From the IMG/VR virus record IMGVR_UViG_3300033388_004911, positions 1-42,841 of that record: 42,841 bases of DNA, one strand, 5' to 3'. The stretch is from a virus. This document shows, one piece after another, positions 32,505-39,399 of this stretch. The position numbers and the translations under genes were made by a program. Each line of letters begins with the position of its first letter. Position 1 is the stretch's first letter. The notes below the pieces were generated by a model that saw only the letters and a program-made list of their open reading frames with translations, was not told the origin of the DNA and did not search any database.

Positions 32505-33560
32505 TCAGGCCGGTCCCGCCCGGGACGTTCTCTGACTAAACAGCCTGCCAAACCACCCTGGCCCTTCGGTCGTCAGCTTGCCATCCTCTCCCATCTTCAC
32601 ACCCAATCGCCGCAGGAAATCCGCCACCCGTTCATCAAACCCCTGGCACTCGCACGCCTGGCACGCCCCAACATCCACGGGCTTCGCCGCCGAGTCCGCC
32701 GCCTCGCTCTGCTCGTAGTCATCGCAACATCCCAGCCACACCCGCCGGCACTTGAGGAGTTTCTCGCCAGTTCTAACCCCTCTATTGCACCCTGCCCCGC
32801 CCGGGTATCCCTCACCCTCCGGCACGGAGACAAACCACTGGCAGCCACCGGCGGCCGTCTCGGCGACGGTCTGTCTGAGCAGTCGTATCAGCCCGGGGGC
32901 AACCTCACAGGCAGCTTTGCCCGTATCCTCCCACACGCCCTTGATCTCCTTTCCCAATTCCCCTTCCCGCTTGTGCATGGCGTCGATAATCACCCCACGT
33001 GCGTTAAGCTCTTTTCTCTGTTCATCAATAGCCTTCTCTTGAGCATCGATCGTCCCCAGCGCCCGATCAATACACTCATGGAGATTCGTACCGGCGGGCA
33101 GGGCTCTCCGGAGCTTCCCGACTTCAGCCACAACCGCCTCCGCAATCGCCTCATCTGCCAGCTCGCCAGGCACAATACAAGCCGCACGATGCAGCTCCGT
33201 GCGAAGTAACGTACACGTCGCCGTCAGCTCGCTCATCGCCTTCAGAGCCTCCCCGACATATTCATTAATCGCCAGCCCCTCGGGCACGACAACGCCACGT
33301 CGGCGGATCTCCAATTCCAAACGTCCCACATCGTCCTTCTGCCTACGATCCCACTTCACAGTCTCTTCGTATTTCTCCTCGAGTTCATTCATCTCCTCCC
33401 CTCTGGCCTCCAGCTCCCCCCCGAGCCCGTCGACCTCATCCGCCAGCTTGGCCGCCTTCCGCCGCCAGCCAATTGCACCGATCAAAAGGAATACACTCAC
33501 CGGAACGAGCACAACCAGCCCCAGCGAAACGCCATGGATACCAATGCTTTCGATAATCAT
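32505..33560 (-). CDS. Membrane-anchored coiled-coil protein
   Basis: A 351-aa protein. One hydrophobic span at about residues 8-32 (VSLGLVVLVPVSVFLLIGA) is followed by a long charged coiled coil (AAKLADEVDGLGGELEA, EEMNELEEKYEE) and more helices to about residue 240. The C-terminal part has eight Cys residues in pairs (WLGCCDDYE, GACQACECQGF) that could bind metal or form disulfides. I chose ATG 33560 because GGAG lies eight bases before it. Anchoring a complex at the membrane, or a lysis role, are possible; no family is recognised. Confidence 0.6.
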   Translation of the reverse strand: MIIESIGIHGVSLGLVVLVPVSVFLLIGAIGWRRKAAKLADEVDGLGGELEARGEEMNELEEKYEETVKWDRRQKDDVGRLELEIRRRGVVVPEGLAINEYVGEALKAMSELTATCTLLRTELHRAACIVPGELADEAIAEAVVAEVGKLRRALPAGTNLHECIDRALGTIDAQEKAIDEQRKELNARGVIIDAMHKREGELGKEIKGVWEDTGKAACEVAPGLIRLLRQTVAETAAGGCQWFVSVPEGEGYPGGAGCNRGVRTGEKLLKCRRVWLGCCDDYEQSEAADSAAKPVDVGACQACECQGFDERVADFLRRLGVKMGEDGKLTTEGPGWFGRLFSQRTSRAGPA

Positions 33561-33615
33561 AATCTCATCTCCCAAAAAGCCAAGTTCGCCACAGGCATCG
33601 CCCGCGGTCTAACCA

Positions 33616-33723
33616 TCAATCCTTCTTCTCGTCGTTCACGCGAACGCGCCTGATCAGCGGTGCGACGATGCACGCAATAATGACCAATGCAATGTACCAT
33701 CCATATTCTTCCCAGAGTTCCAT
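33616..33723 (-). CDS. 35-aa single-span membrane peptide
   Basis: A very short frame (MELWEEYGWYIALVIIACI..., ending NDEKKD) with a hydrophobic span at about residues 8-24 and a basic RRVR stretch following it, so the C-terminus should be inside. AAGGA lies seven bases before the ATG at 33723, inside the conserved CCTTTCGAAAACCT leader. Size and start signal make it a credible small gene. It lies just before the membrane coiled-coil gene and could work with it. Confidence 0.6.
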   Translation of the reverse strand: MELWEEYGWYIALVIIACIVAPLIRRVRVNDEKKD

Positions 33724-33730
33724 GGTTGTT

Positions 33731-33761
33731 CCTTTCGAAAACCTCTAACCTCTAACCTCTA
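33731..33761 (-). repeat. 28-bp leader with TTAGAGG repeats, copy 1
   Basis: Reading on the minus strand, TAGAGGT occurs three times in tandem, followed by TTTTCGAAAGG and the start of the 35-aa gene. The 28-base block at 33731-33758 matches 35822-35849 except for a single base. The repeat also supplies the stop codon (TAG) of the upstream methyltransferase gene. Confidence 0.75.
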
Positions 33762-34394
33762 ACCTACGTCACGCCGCCCCGGCGTCACGAACAGCGCCCC
33801 AACCTTATTGCCCGCCGCGTGCTCGTTATGCCAATGTGTGAAACCATTGGTATAACACCCTGCCACCGCCTCGGCCAAGAACTCCCAATCGAGGACTTGC
33901 GGGCCGTACATATCGAAGGCAAACTCCCCATGATTGGGATTCTTCACATCGTGAATGACAATCACCGAATCAGGGGCAAGTCGCCCGATAACACCGAGTT
34001 CCTCGAGCACAGGCGTATCCGGCCAATGGGCGTCCAGGTAGAAGAGCACAGGTCGTTCGATAGGCGTTACCGTCCCATCGGGAACACCGTTGACTTCAAC
34101 GGGCCACTCTCTCAGAAAATTGTTCAATACGTCTTCCGACGGCCCGGACAGATTCGTAACGCCCAGGCCCATGAGCCGCGTCGCTGCTCGCCCGAAGTTC
34201 TCCATGTCCTTCTCAATGGTCACCACATTGAACGCCTGCGAGCAGATCACCCCGGCCATTGCTCCGGCCGTGTATCCCAGATAGGTCCCCGTTTCCACGA
34301 ACGTCCGTATCTCATATTCAATGATCAGTCGAATCACCGCCCGTCGGAGTATATGATCTCCGCCAAACCCAATCTCCGCCGCCAGCTCGCTCAC
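33759..34394 (-). CDS. Class I AdoMet methyltransferase-like protein
   Basis: A 211-aa Rossmann-fold protein. IRTFVETGTYLGYTAGA is motif I, NVVTIEKDMENFGRAA carries the acidic residue that binds ribose, VLFYLDAHWPD is motif IV-like and SVIVIHDVKNPNHG comes late. The layout fits small-molecule or sugar O-methyltransferases (Methyltransf_24). It starts at GTG 34394, overlapping the DUF3326 TGA, with GGACGGTGA upstream. It is the last gene of the SpeD-like/DUF3326 set. The substrate is unknown. Confidence 0.7.
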   Translation of the reverse strand: MSELAAEIGFGGDHILRRAVIRLIIEYEIRTFVETGTYLGYTAGAMAGVICSQAFNVVTIEKDMENFGRAATRLMGLGVTNLSGPSEDVLNNFLREWPVEVNGVPDGTVTPIERPVLFYLDAHWPDTPVLEELGVIGRLAPDSVIVIHDVKNPNHGEFAFDMYGPQVLDWEFLAEAVAGCYTNGFTHWHNEHAAGNKVGALFVTPGRRDVG

Positions 34395-35431
34395 AGCTCA
34401 CCGTCCTTTCCAATATCCGCCCGCACCGAAGGCAGATGCAATCCGGCCTTCATTGCCAGCAGTACTCCGGCAGCTTCCGGGTAGTTCTCAACGACTATAT
34501 CGCCGGGCTCCGGCCCGACGTTCAGGCAAGTAGTATTCTCCCGAACGTACACCACTGGTATTCCCGCTCGCCTGCAGGCCCAATGCGGCCGGCCGTTACA
34601 GCCAATGGGCGAGACCATCGCCGATATCTGATTGTAATAAACCCCCTCGCCCGGGCCCCGATGGTCTTGCTGGACTCTCGGGGCAGTATGCAAGCCCTTC
34701 AGTACGCAATGAAGATAGCCTGTGGACACAACCTCAGGAGCCATCCGAGGATTAACCTCTTCCTTCTGGCCAATGAAATACAGATCATCGTCTGAAGGAT
34801 CCACCGACTCCAAAGGAGCATGGGCAACAGGAATGTCCAGCCTGTCGGCGATCAGCCGGGACGCGATAGCCTCCACACCGCCCCAAGGATTCACACTGCC
34901 ATTCGCCCCGCCGTCCCGGAAGTAATCAATAGCCACCTTTCTCGGCACGTCGATGGGCGTATGGATAGCCAGAGCGTCCACCCGTCCGCACTCGCCGGAC
35001 CGGACAACCGCGACAAGGCTCTCCCACCCGCTCACTTCACCAACGGCACGGCCATCCTCGGAGAACGAGCCTACCATCACCAGCGGTTCCTTCAGTTCGA
35101 CGATATCGATTTCCGCGCCGAGCGTTACCCGGGCCGCGTTAACGGCATTGATAGTCAGGGCACTCACCGGCGGGTTGACCACAACAACAACGCGGTTCCG
35201 AACGATACGCCGCAGAGACGCCTTGCCCTCCAGGAACCTATCCAGAATGCTCCCCTCGACGTACAGCATGTTCGGTGTGAGTTCGCAGATATCGCTAGCG
35301 TTAACAACGTTCGGATGGACGATCAGTTGATCGCACGCCTGGGCTAGAAGTCGAGCGGCGGGCGTGGCGTCGCCGGCATGGCCGCCGATCGCACAGCCAA
35401 GGCCCGTTGGGATTATCATCACCGCAACCAT
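34391..35431 (-). CDS. DUF3326 family protein
   Basis: A 346-aa protein of the DUF3326 family, known from cyanobacteria and other bacteria but without an established reaction. The family signature is strong: MIIPTGLGCAIGGHAGDATP at the start, DQLIVHPNVVNASDI, MLYVEGSILDRFLEG, then DALAIHTPIDVP, NPWGGVEAIASRL and DIPVAHAPLESVDPSDDD. The late STGYLHCVLKGLHTAP segment also fits. It looks complete. AAGGGGG lies six bases before the ATG at 35431, which is 13 bases inside the SpeD-like gene, so the two are translated together. A phage copy is unexpected. Confidence 0.85.
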   Translation of the reverse strand: MVAVMIIPTGLGCAIGGHAGDATPAARLLAQACDQLIVHPNVVNASDICELTPNMLYVEGSILDRFLEGKASLRRIVRNRVVVVVNPPVSALTINAVNAARVTLGAEIDIVELKEPLVMVGSFSEDGRAVGEVSGWESLVAVVRSGECGRVDALAIHTPIDVPRKVAIDYFRDGGANGSVNPWGGVEAIASRLIADRLDIPVAHAPLESVDPSDDDLYFIGQKEEVNPRMAPEVVSTGYLHCVLKGLHTAPRVQQDHRGPGEGVYYNQISAMVSPIGCNGRPHWACRRAGIPVVYVRENTTCLNVGPEPGDIVVENYPEAAGVLLAMKAGLHLPSVRADIGKDGEL

Positions 35432-35811
35432 GATCGCCCCCTTTCGATGACAGTTGCCAATTCGATTCTACCCTGAAACCATTGCCCGCACAATGCACTC
35501 ACGGCGGGCCCGTCGAACTGTCCGCACGAGAAGACATTGATCATCGCAAGTCCGCCCTCCTCGATCGTATGAATAACAACCGTGGACTTCGATATGAACT
35601 GCACGGCCGATATCCCTTTCATATGAGGTTCCGCCTCCTCGTACCCTTCAGGGTCGCCCTCGTAGTCCCAGTAGTGAAGATCTTCCCTGCGGACACCAAT
35701 CATCTCGCAGAGCCTTGCCAGAAAGCCCTCAATGCTTTTCCGCGTGAAAAGCAACACACTACAATCAACAACGTCCACAACCAATTCCATCCCATAACTT
35801 GGCTGGCTCAC
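35419..35811 (-). CDS. speD: S-adenosylmethionine decarboxylase (SpeD) family proenzyme
   Basis: A 130-aa protein of the pyruvoyl-dependent SpeD family. The three key residues line up with the well-studied bacterial enzyme: Ser76, which would be cleaved and turned into the pyruvoyl group, His81 five residues later, and Cys96 fifteen after that (SKSTVVIHTIEE, NVFSCGQFD). Typical SpeD has ESH at the cleavage site; this has KST, so the substrate may differ. SpeD relatives that act on ornithine or arginine instead of AdoMet are known. The product would feed polyamine metabolism. It starts at GTG 35811, after the repeated 28-bp leader, and overlaps the DUF3326 gene. Confidence 0.82.
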   Translation of the reverse strand: MSQPSYGMELVVDVVDCSVLLFTRKSIEGFLARLCEMIGVRREDLHYWDYEGDPEGYEEAEPHMKGISAVQFISKSTVVIHTIEEGGLAMINVFSCGQFDGPAVSALCGQWFQGRIELATVIERGRSWLR

Positions 35812-35821
35812 ACTTCACCGT

Positions 35822-35849
35822 CCTTTCGAAAACCTGTAACCTCTAACCT
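35822..35849 (-). repeat. 28-bp leader with TTAGAGG repeats, copy 2
   Basis: This copy lies just before the SpeD-like gene. It matches 33731-33758 except for one base: TAGAGGT, then TACAGGT and TTTTCGAAAGG. The pair bracket the SpeD-like/DUF3326/methyltransferase genes, which could reflect a shared signal or a mobile unit. Confidence 0.75.
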
Positions 35850-35874
35850 GCCGTCCCTGGCCTGCCGTCCTTCC

Positions 35875-36264
35875 TCACCCGCCGTTCCTGCCACCCTTGC
35901 CCTTTGCCTTATCCTTCGCCTTGTCCGCCGCCCGGGCCACCTCTTCGTCCGTCATCATTACGACAATCTGAAAGTTCGTCTCGCACGACAGGCACTTCAT
36001 ATACAGAGTGTTCCCGGCGATCCGTGTCCTCTGAAAGAGGCCCGGGTGTCCGCCCGCGGTGATTCCACACACATCGCACTTGGCGGCGTCCATAGCTATC
36101 GCCCGCCGGATCCGCAGGCAGTACTTTGGTTTGGCGGGTTTCTGATTGGCCGCTGCTGCTTCGCCAGCGCCCGCCAGGGCGCCAATACCCAGCCCGCCGG
36201 GCTGGCCGTTGGTATCTCCCAGTTCTCGCTTGTCAATCATCGTCGTTGTTCGATCCTTCTTCAC
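35875..36264 (-). CDS. Small zinc-ribbon protein
   Basis: A 129-aa protein with two knuckles, CDVCGITAGG at about residue 63 and CLSCETNF at about residue 90, spaced as in a zinc ribbon. The N-terminal 45 residues are Gly/Ala-rich and the C-terminus is Lys/Ala/Gly-rich (AADKAKDKAKGKGG), so it probably binds nucleic acid. It starts at GTG 36264, with GGAAAGG seven bases away; an ATG at 36240 is an alternative. It follows the nuclease-like gene and uses the same repeated leader as the other Zn protein. Confidence 0.6.
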   Translation of the reverse strand: MKKDRTTTMIDKRELGDTNGQPGGLGIGALAGAGEAAAANQKPAKPKYCLRIRRAIAMDAAKCDVCGITAGGHPGLFQRTRIAGNTLYMKCLSCETNFQIVVMMTDEEVARAADKAKDKAKGKGGRNGG

Positions 36265-36283
36265 AATCTTGCCTTTCCGTTAA

Positions 36284-36320
36284 TGTCTAGTCGTTCTCAG
36301 TTTCTCTGTTAGTCAGTCGT
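36284..36320 (-). repeat. Diverged repeat of the 37351-37392 leader, copy 1
   Basis: Minus-strand CTGACTAACAGAGAAACTGAGAACGAC corresponds to CTGAGTAAACAGAGAGACAGAGAACGAC at 37351-37380. It covers the end of the nuclease-like gene and the gap before the 129-aa zinc-ribbon gene. Confidence 0.55.
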
Positions 36321-36963
36321 CTGTGTCGCCATCCGTCAGAAACAATCCCCGCCCCCGCCGCTCCACACCGGGCACTTTCCCAAGCTGAAGCCACTTGCAC
36401 AGGCAGGCCCGGGCGGTCTTCTGGCTGGCATAATGATGTCTGATATTATCAATGGATTCTTTCATCGACGCCCCGGGATGCTTAGTCAGGTACCGTCTCA
36501 ATTCCGAACACGTTTGCTTATAGGGTGACCATCGCCCCGAGCCGCTGGGGCTCCCCGCGACACATCGGTCAACGTGAAAGTCCCTGACCTCGTCGAGCAA
36601 TCTCGGGATAGTCTTCCGCCTGAAGGCCGGGGCAAGTGCTTCCCGGATGTCGCCTGGCTCCGATTGGATAATCCCTATCCCCAAAGTCCTACAGGCAATC
36701 TCTCCGACCCTGGCGTCGTACCGTCTTCGCGGGACAGCAACAGACGTCCGGTGAGTATAGGCCAGCCAGGATTGAGCCTGCGAAATAACCTTGAAATTGA
36801 AATGGCGTTTGCACTCGATCCCCCAGAGGACCTTCGTATGCTTACCATCGAGAACTGCCAGAATGTCCAGGTCGCCCACTTCCTGATAGATAGTATAGCC
36901 CCATTGCTGGAGCCACCCAATAACCTCTCTGGCCAGATCAGCCTCGCTCTCCCACTTCGCCAT
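36313..36963 (-). CDS. PD-(D/E)XK nuclease-like protein with C-terminal helix-turn-helix
   Basis: A 216-aa protein. The N-terminal half has the restriction-nuclease core: an opening helix with Glu (ESEADLAREVIGWLQQWG), EVGDLDILAV with Asp31/Asp33, and GIECKRHFNF with Glu50 and Lys52, in order and with usual spacing. The C-terminal 80 residues (CSELRRYLTKHPGASMKESI, ARACLCKWLQLGKV) look like a winged helix that would choose the DNA. Possible jobs are DNA degradation, restriction or help in replication. I start it at ATG 36963, with GAGGTG upstream; GTG 36969 would overlap the previous TGA. Confidence 0.7.
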   Translation of the reverse strand: MAKWESEADLAREVIGWLQQWGYTIYQEVGDLDILAVLDGKHTKVLWGIECKRHFNFKVISQAQSWLAYTHRTSVAVPRRRYDARVGEIACRTLGIGIIQSEPGDIREALAPAFRRKTIPRLLDEVRDFHVDRCVAGSPSGSGRWSPYKQTCSELRRYLTKHPGASMKESIDNIRHHYASQKTARACLCKWLQLGKVPGVERRGRGLFLTDGDTDD

Positions 36964-36965
36964 GG

Positions 36966-37331
36966 TCACACCTCGTCCTTGATCTCACTGACATTCTCCC
37001 TACAAACCGTGCATTCTCCGTTCGCGGGCTTATGGTGCTCCTCGCAGAAAGGAGCCTCGCAAACCGAGCACAGCCAGCCCTTCGATCGGATATCAAACAC
37101 AGCCTTGCACTCTGAGCACTCGATCATCTGCGGATCAAAGTCTGATTGCATCCGACAAGCATCGTCAGCCGACAGCGTCATTCGGTTCCCGTGCTCGTCG
37201 TCCTTCACCCACCGCCCCCGGGAATCGGGAAACGAGCACGTCCAGTACCATTCGTTCTCCTGGAGGTATCGCGTCTGAAGTCGTTCCTTCTCGTCCTGCA
37301 AGTCCTTAATCATCTCAAACGTAGTCTTCAT
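36966..37331 (-). CDS. Cys/His zinc-finger protein
   Basis: A 121-aa protein with a helical start (MIKDLQDEKERLQTRYLQE), then three Cys pairs: ECSECKAVFD (about 72), LCSVCEAPFCEEHH (about 87) and ECTVCRENV (about 106). The second and third resemble a B-box-like or RING-like cross-brace with His, so it should bind zinc and act as an interaction module. It starts at ATG 37331, after TACCGAAAGGCATGTT and the repeated leader. It lies between the large terminase and the nuclease-like gene. Confidence 0.65.
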   Translation of the reverse strand: MKTTFEMIKDLQDEKERLQTRYLQENEWYWTCSFPDSRGRWVKDDEHGNRMTLSADDACRMQSDFDPQMIECSECKAVFDIRSKGWLCSVCEAPFCEEHHKPANGECTVCRENVSEIKDEV

Positions 37332-37350
37332 AACATGCCTTTCGGTAATA

Positions 37351-37392
37351 CTTCTGTCGTTCTCTGTCTCTCTGTTTACTCAGTCGTTCTCT
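37351..37392 (-). repeat. CAGAGAACGAC repeat leader, copy 2
   Basis: Within this gap CAGAGAACGAC occurs twice on the minus strand, on either side of TGAGTAAACAGAGAGA. The whole block resembles the sequence at 36284-36320. It lies between the large terminase stop and the 121-aa zinc-finger gene. Confidence 0.55.
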
Positions 37393-37416
37393 GTGTCAAG
37401 TCCGGCCTAGCCCCAA

Positions 37417-39399
37417 TCAAAAAGTCCGGGGCTTCCATGGATCTCGTTTCTTTGTCTTTGGCTTCGGTGGCTGCTGGGGCTGGTTCGGGTCCGGCAGTGC
37501 TCGCAACTGCAGCAGTTCCGCCGCGAACACATTGCCGACTTCGCAGTCCCAATAGTGATTAGCCCGATAGCCCGGCCGGACTTTCCACGAGCTCTTGGGC
37601 CGGCGGGCGGACCGCCCGGTCTTTCCGCGTTTGCGATCGATAGTCTTGTGTTCGCTGCACAGTTGCTTCAGGTAGTCGTCCGACACGTCTGATGGCAGGT
37701 GCATGTAGCCAGGGCCGGGCTCGTCCACGCTCATTAGCAGGGCCGCCCAGTCCTTGAAGTATTGCGGGTGTCGCGTGTAGTGGCGGATAGGCGTCTTGTA
37801 AACGCGTCCGGTCCGCGGGTCCTTCTTCCGATCGGACGCCCGCCAGGGGGGGCCGGCGTCTGACGACGCGCCCTTGACGCCTCGGATATCCACGTCCCGC
37901 CATTGGTCGATCAGCGCGTACACCTTCGCCGCCTCGTCCCCGGTATCGATGAGCGTCAGTTGTATCCGCCCCTTGACCTTCGGGCTGCCGGCCCGCGAGA
38001 AGGTCACCGTGCGGATGTACCTGAAAAGTTCCGGCAGGGTCATTATTTCCCGATAGTCAAGCACCCACGACTCCAGGCCGAACCCCCAGCCTTTGACAGC
38101 CACGTACCACGAGTGCTTCTGCCAGTCGATGAACGCCGTGATGCACTGCACGCGAGCGTCCATGATCCCCGTGACGAGTCCGGTTTCGAGGTCCGCGGTG
38201 GCCTTTGGCAGGACGCCCGCGTGCCGTCTCATCTCGTTCTCTGAGGTTTCCGTTTCCTTTTCCTCGAAGACAACGCCCAGTTCGTTATTCAAAAAATCCT
38301 GAAGGGCAATAGCCCCGGTGCTGTTGGCCTTGAGGAAGGCCGCTGCGAGTTGGCTGAGCGTAACGAACGGGCTATACATTGCCGAGATATGAAAGCCCGC
38401 ATGCCGGCCGGGCTGGCTGGCGTGCCCGGTGATCTGTCCATCGGTGTCAACGTCCTCGCCCAGGCGGGCCCACACGCCTTGCTTGACTGAAGAATTTTTC
38501 CTCTCGTCGTCCCATTGGTGGTCGCACTCGTCGCATTGGTACCACGCCAGGTTATCCCGTTCGATAGTCGCCCGGGGTGCGGAGTGCCCGTCGGCCTTCC
38601 GTGGCCAGCGGACGTTCGCCCATATTAGCACCTGGTACACCCCGCAGTGGGGGCAGGGCACATAGTACGATCGCTGGTCGGACTCTTCGTAGGAAACACT
38701 GATCGCCCCTGAGGGGACTGTTGGCGACGATACCCGGATGGACTTGCACCCGGTGGTATTTCGATACGTTCGCATTCGCTTGTCGGTCAGTGATATCGGG
38801 TCGACGTCCTGGCCGATGTACGGGGGATACTTGTCAACTTCGTCCAGGTAGACTTCGCGGCACGGCCGGCGTGAGAGTGACGCCGCCGAGTTCGACCAGC
38901 CGAAGTTCAGATCGCCACCGGCCAGGTCGTACCCTTCCTTCTTGAGTGACGCCAGGCCCAGGGGCGTGAGTCTCATTACCCTGTCGCATTCTTCAAAGAC
39001 CGACCGGAGATCTCCACCGGCCACTTCGCGGGCGTCGGGTTCTGTTGGCAAGACGAGCAGCCGGGGGCCGGGCCGCTGGCAGACCCCACTCAAAATACAC
39101 CCATGGAGGAACGTCGACTTGCCCAGTTGCGTCCCTGATACTAACGTAATCGTCTCGATGTACGGATCGTCGACAGCATCGAACGGCCCGCGGAGGTAGG
39201 GCGTCATGCCAAGATCGATCCGTCCCGCCAGTGCGGCGGTGTCTTCCGGCAATCTCATATACCGACTCACCCACTCCGCCGTGGGAATGATCGGATCCGA
39301 TTCCCACGCCCGGGCCTCCTCGGGCGTCCAGTCCAATAGCGCCACCCCCATGGAGTCGACGTACCCACTCTCAGATTTCCAAAGCCCGTCAATCATCAT
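37417..39399 (-). CDS. terL: Terminase large subunit (GpA-like)
   Basis: A 660-aa packaging motor and nuclease of the lambda GpA type. The ATPase part has a Walker A SGTQLGKST (88-96), a Walker B VYLDEVDK (183-190) and the coupling region RVSSPTVPSG near 225. A zinc-ribbon-like insert carries CPHC (249-252) and CDEC (289-292). The nuclease part opens with CITAFIDWQ and continues with LTLIDTGDEA and a late helical DDYLKQLCSEHK. The C-terminus is basic and Pro-rich. It starts at ATG 39399, with GGAGG before it and the radical SAM stop overlapping it. It cuts DNA at cos and fills the head. Confidence 0.92.
   Translation of the reverse strand: MMIDGLWKSESGYVDSMGVALLDWTPEEARAWESDPIIPTAEWVSRYMRLPEDTAALAGRIDLGMTPYLRGPFDAVDDPYIETITLVSGTQLGKSTFLHGCILSGVCQRPGPRLLVLPTEPDAREVAGGDLRSVFEECDRVMRLTPLGLASLKKEGYDLAGGDLNFGWSNSAASLSRRPCREVYLDEVDKYPPYIGQDVDPISLTDKRMRTYRNTTGCKSIRVSSPTVPSGAISVSYEESDQRSYYVPCPHCGVYQVLIWANVRWPRKADGHSAPRATIERDNLAWYQCDECDHQWDDERKNSSVKQGVWARLGEDVDTDGQITGHASQPGRHAGFHISAMYSPFVTLSQLAAAFLKANSTGAIALQDFLNNELGVVFEEKETETSENEMRRHAGVLPKATADLETGLVTGIMDARVQCITAFIDWQKHSWYVAVKGWGFGLESWVLDYREIMTLPELFRYIRTVTFSRAGSPKVKGRIQLTLIDTGDEAAKVYALIDQWRDVDIRGVKGASSDAGPPWRASDRKKDPRTGRVYKTPIRHYTRHPQYFKDWAALLMSVDEPGPGYMHLPSDVSDDYLKQLCSEHKTIDRKRGKTGRSARRPKSSWKVRPGYRANHYWDCEVGNVFAAELLQLRALPDPNQPQQPPKPKTKKRDPWKPRTF

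Noticed and set aside
33741-33768. TTAGAGG repeats as a telomere-like element or CRISPR
   Set aside because: There are only three 7-bp units with no spacers, and copies lie directly before starts, so a leader or ribosome site role is simpler.
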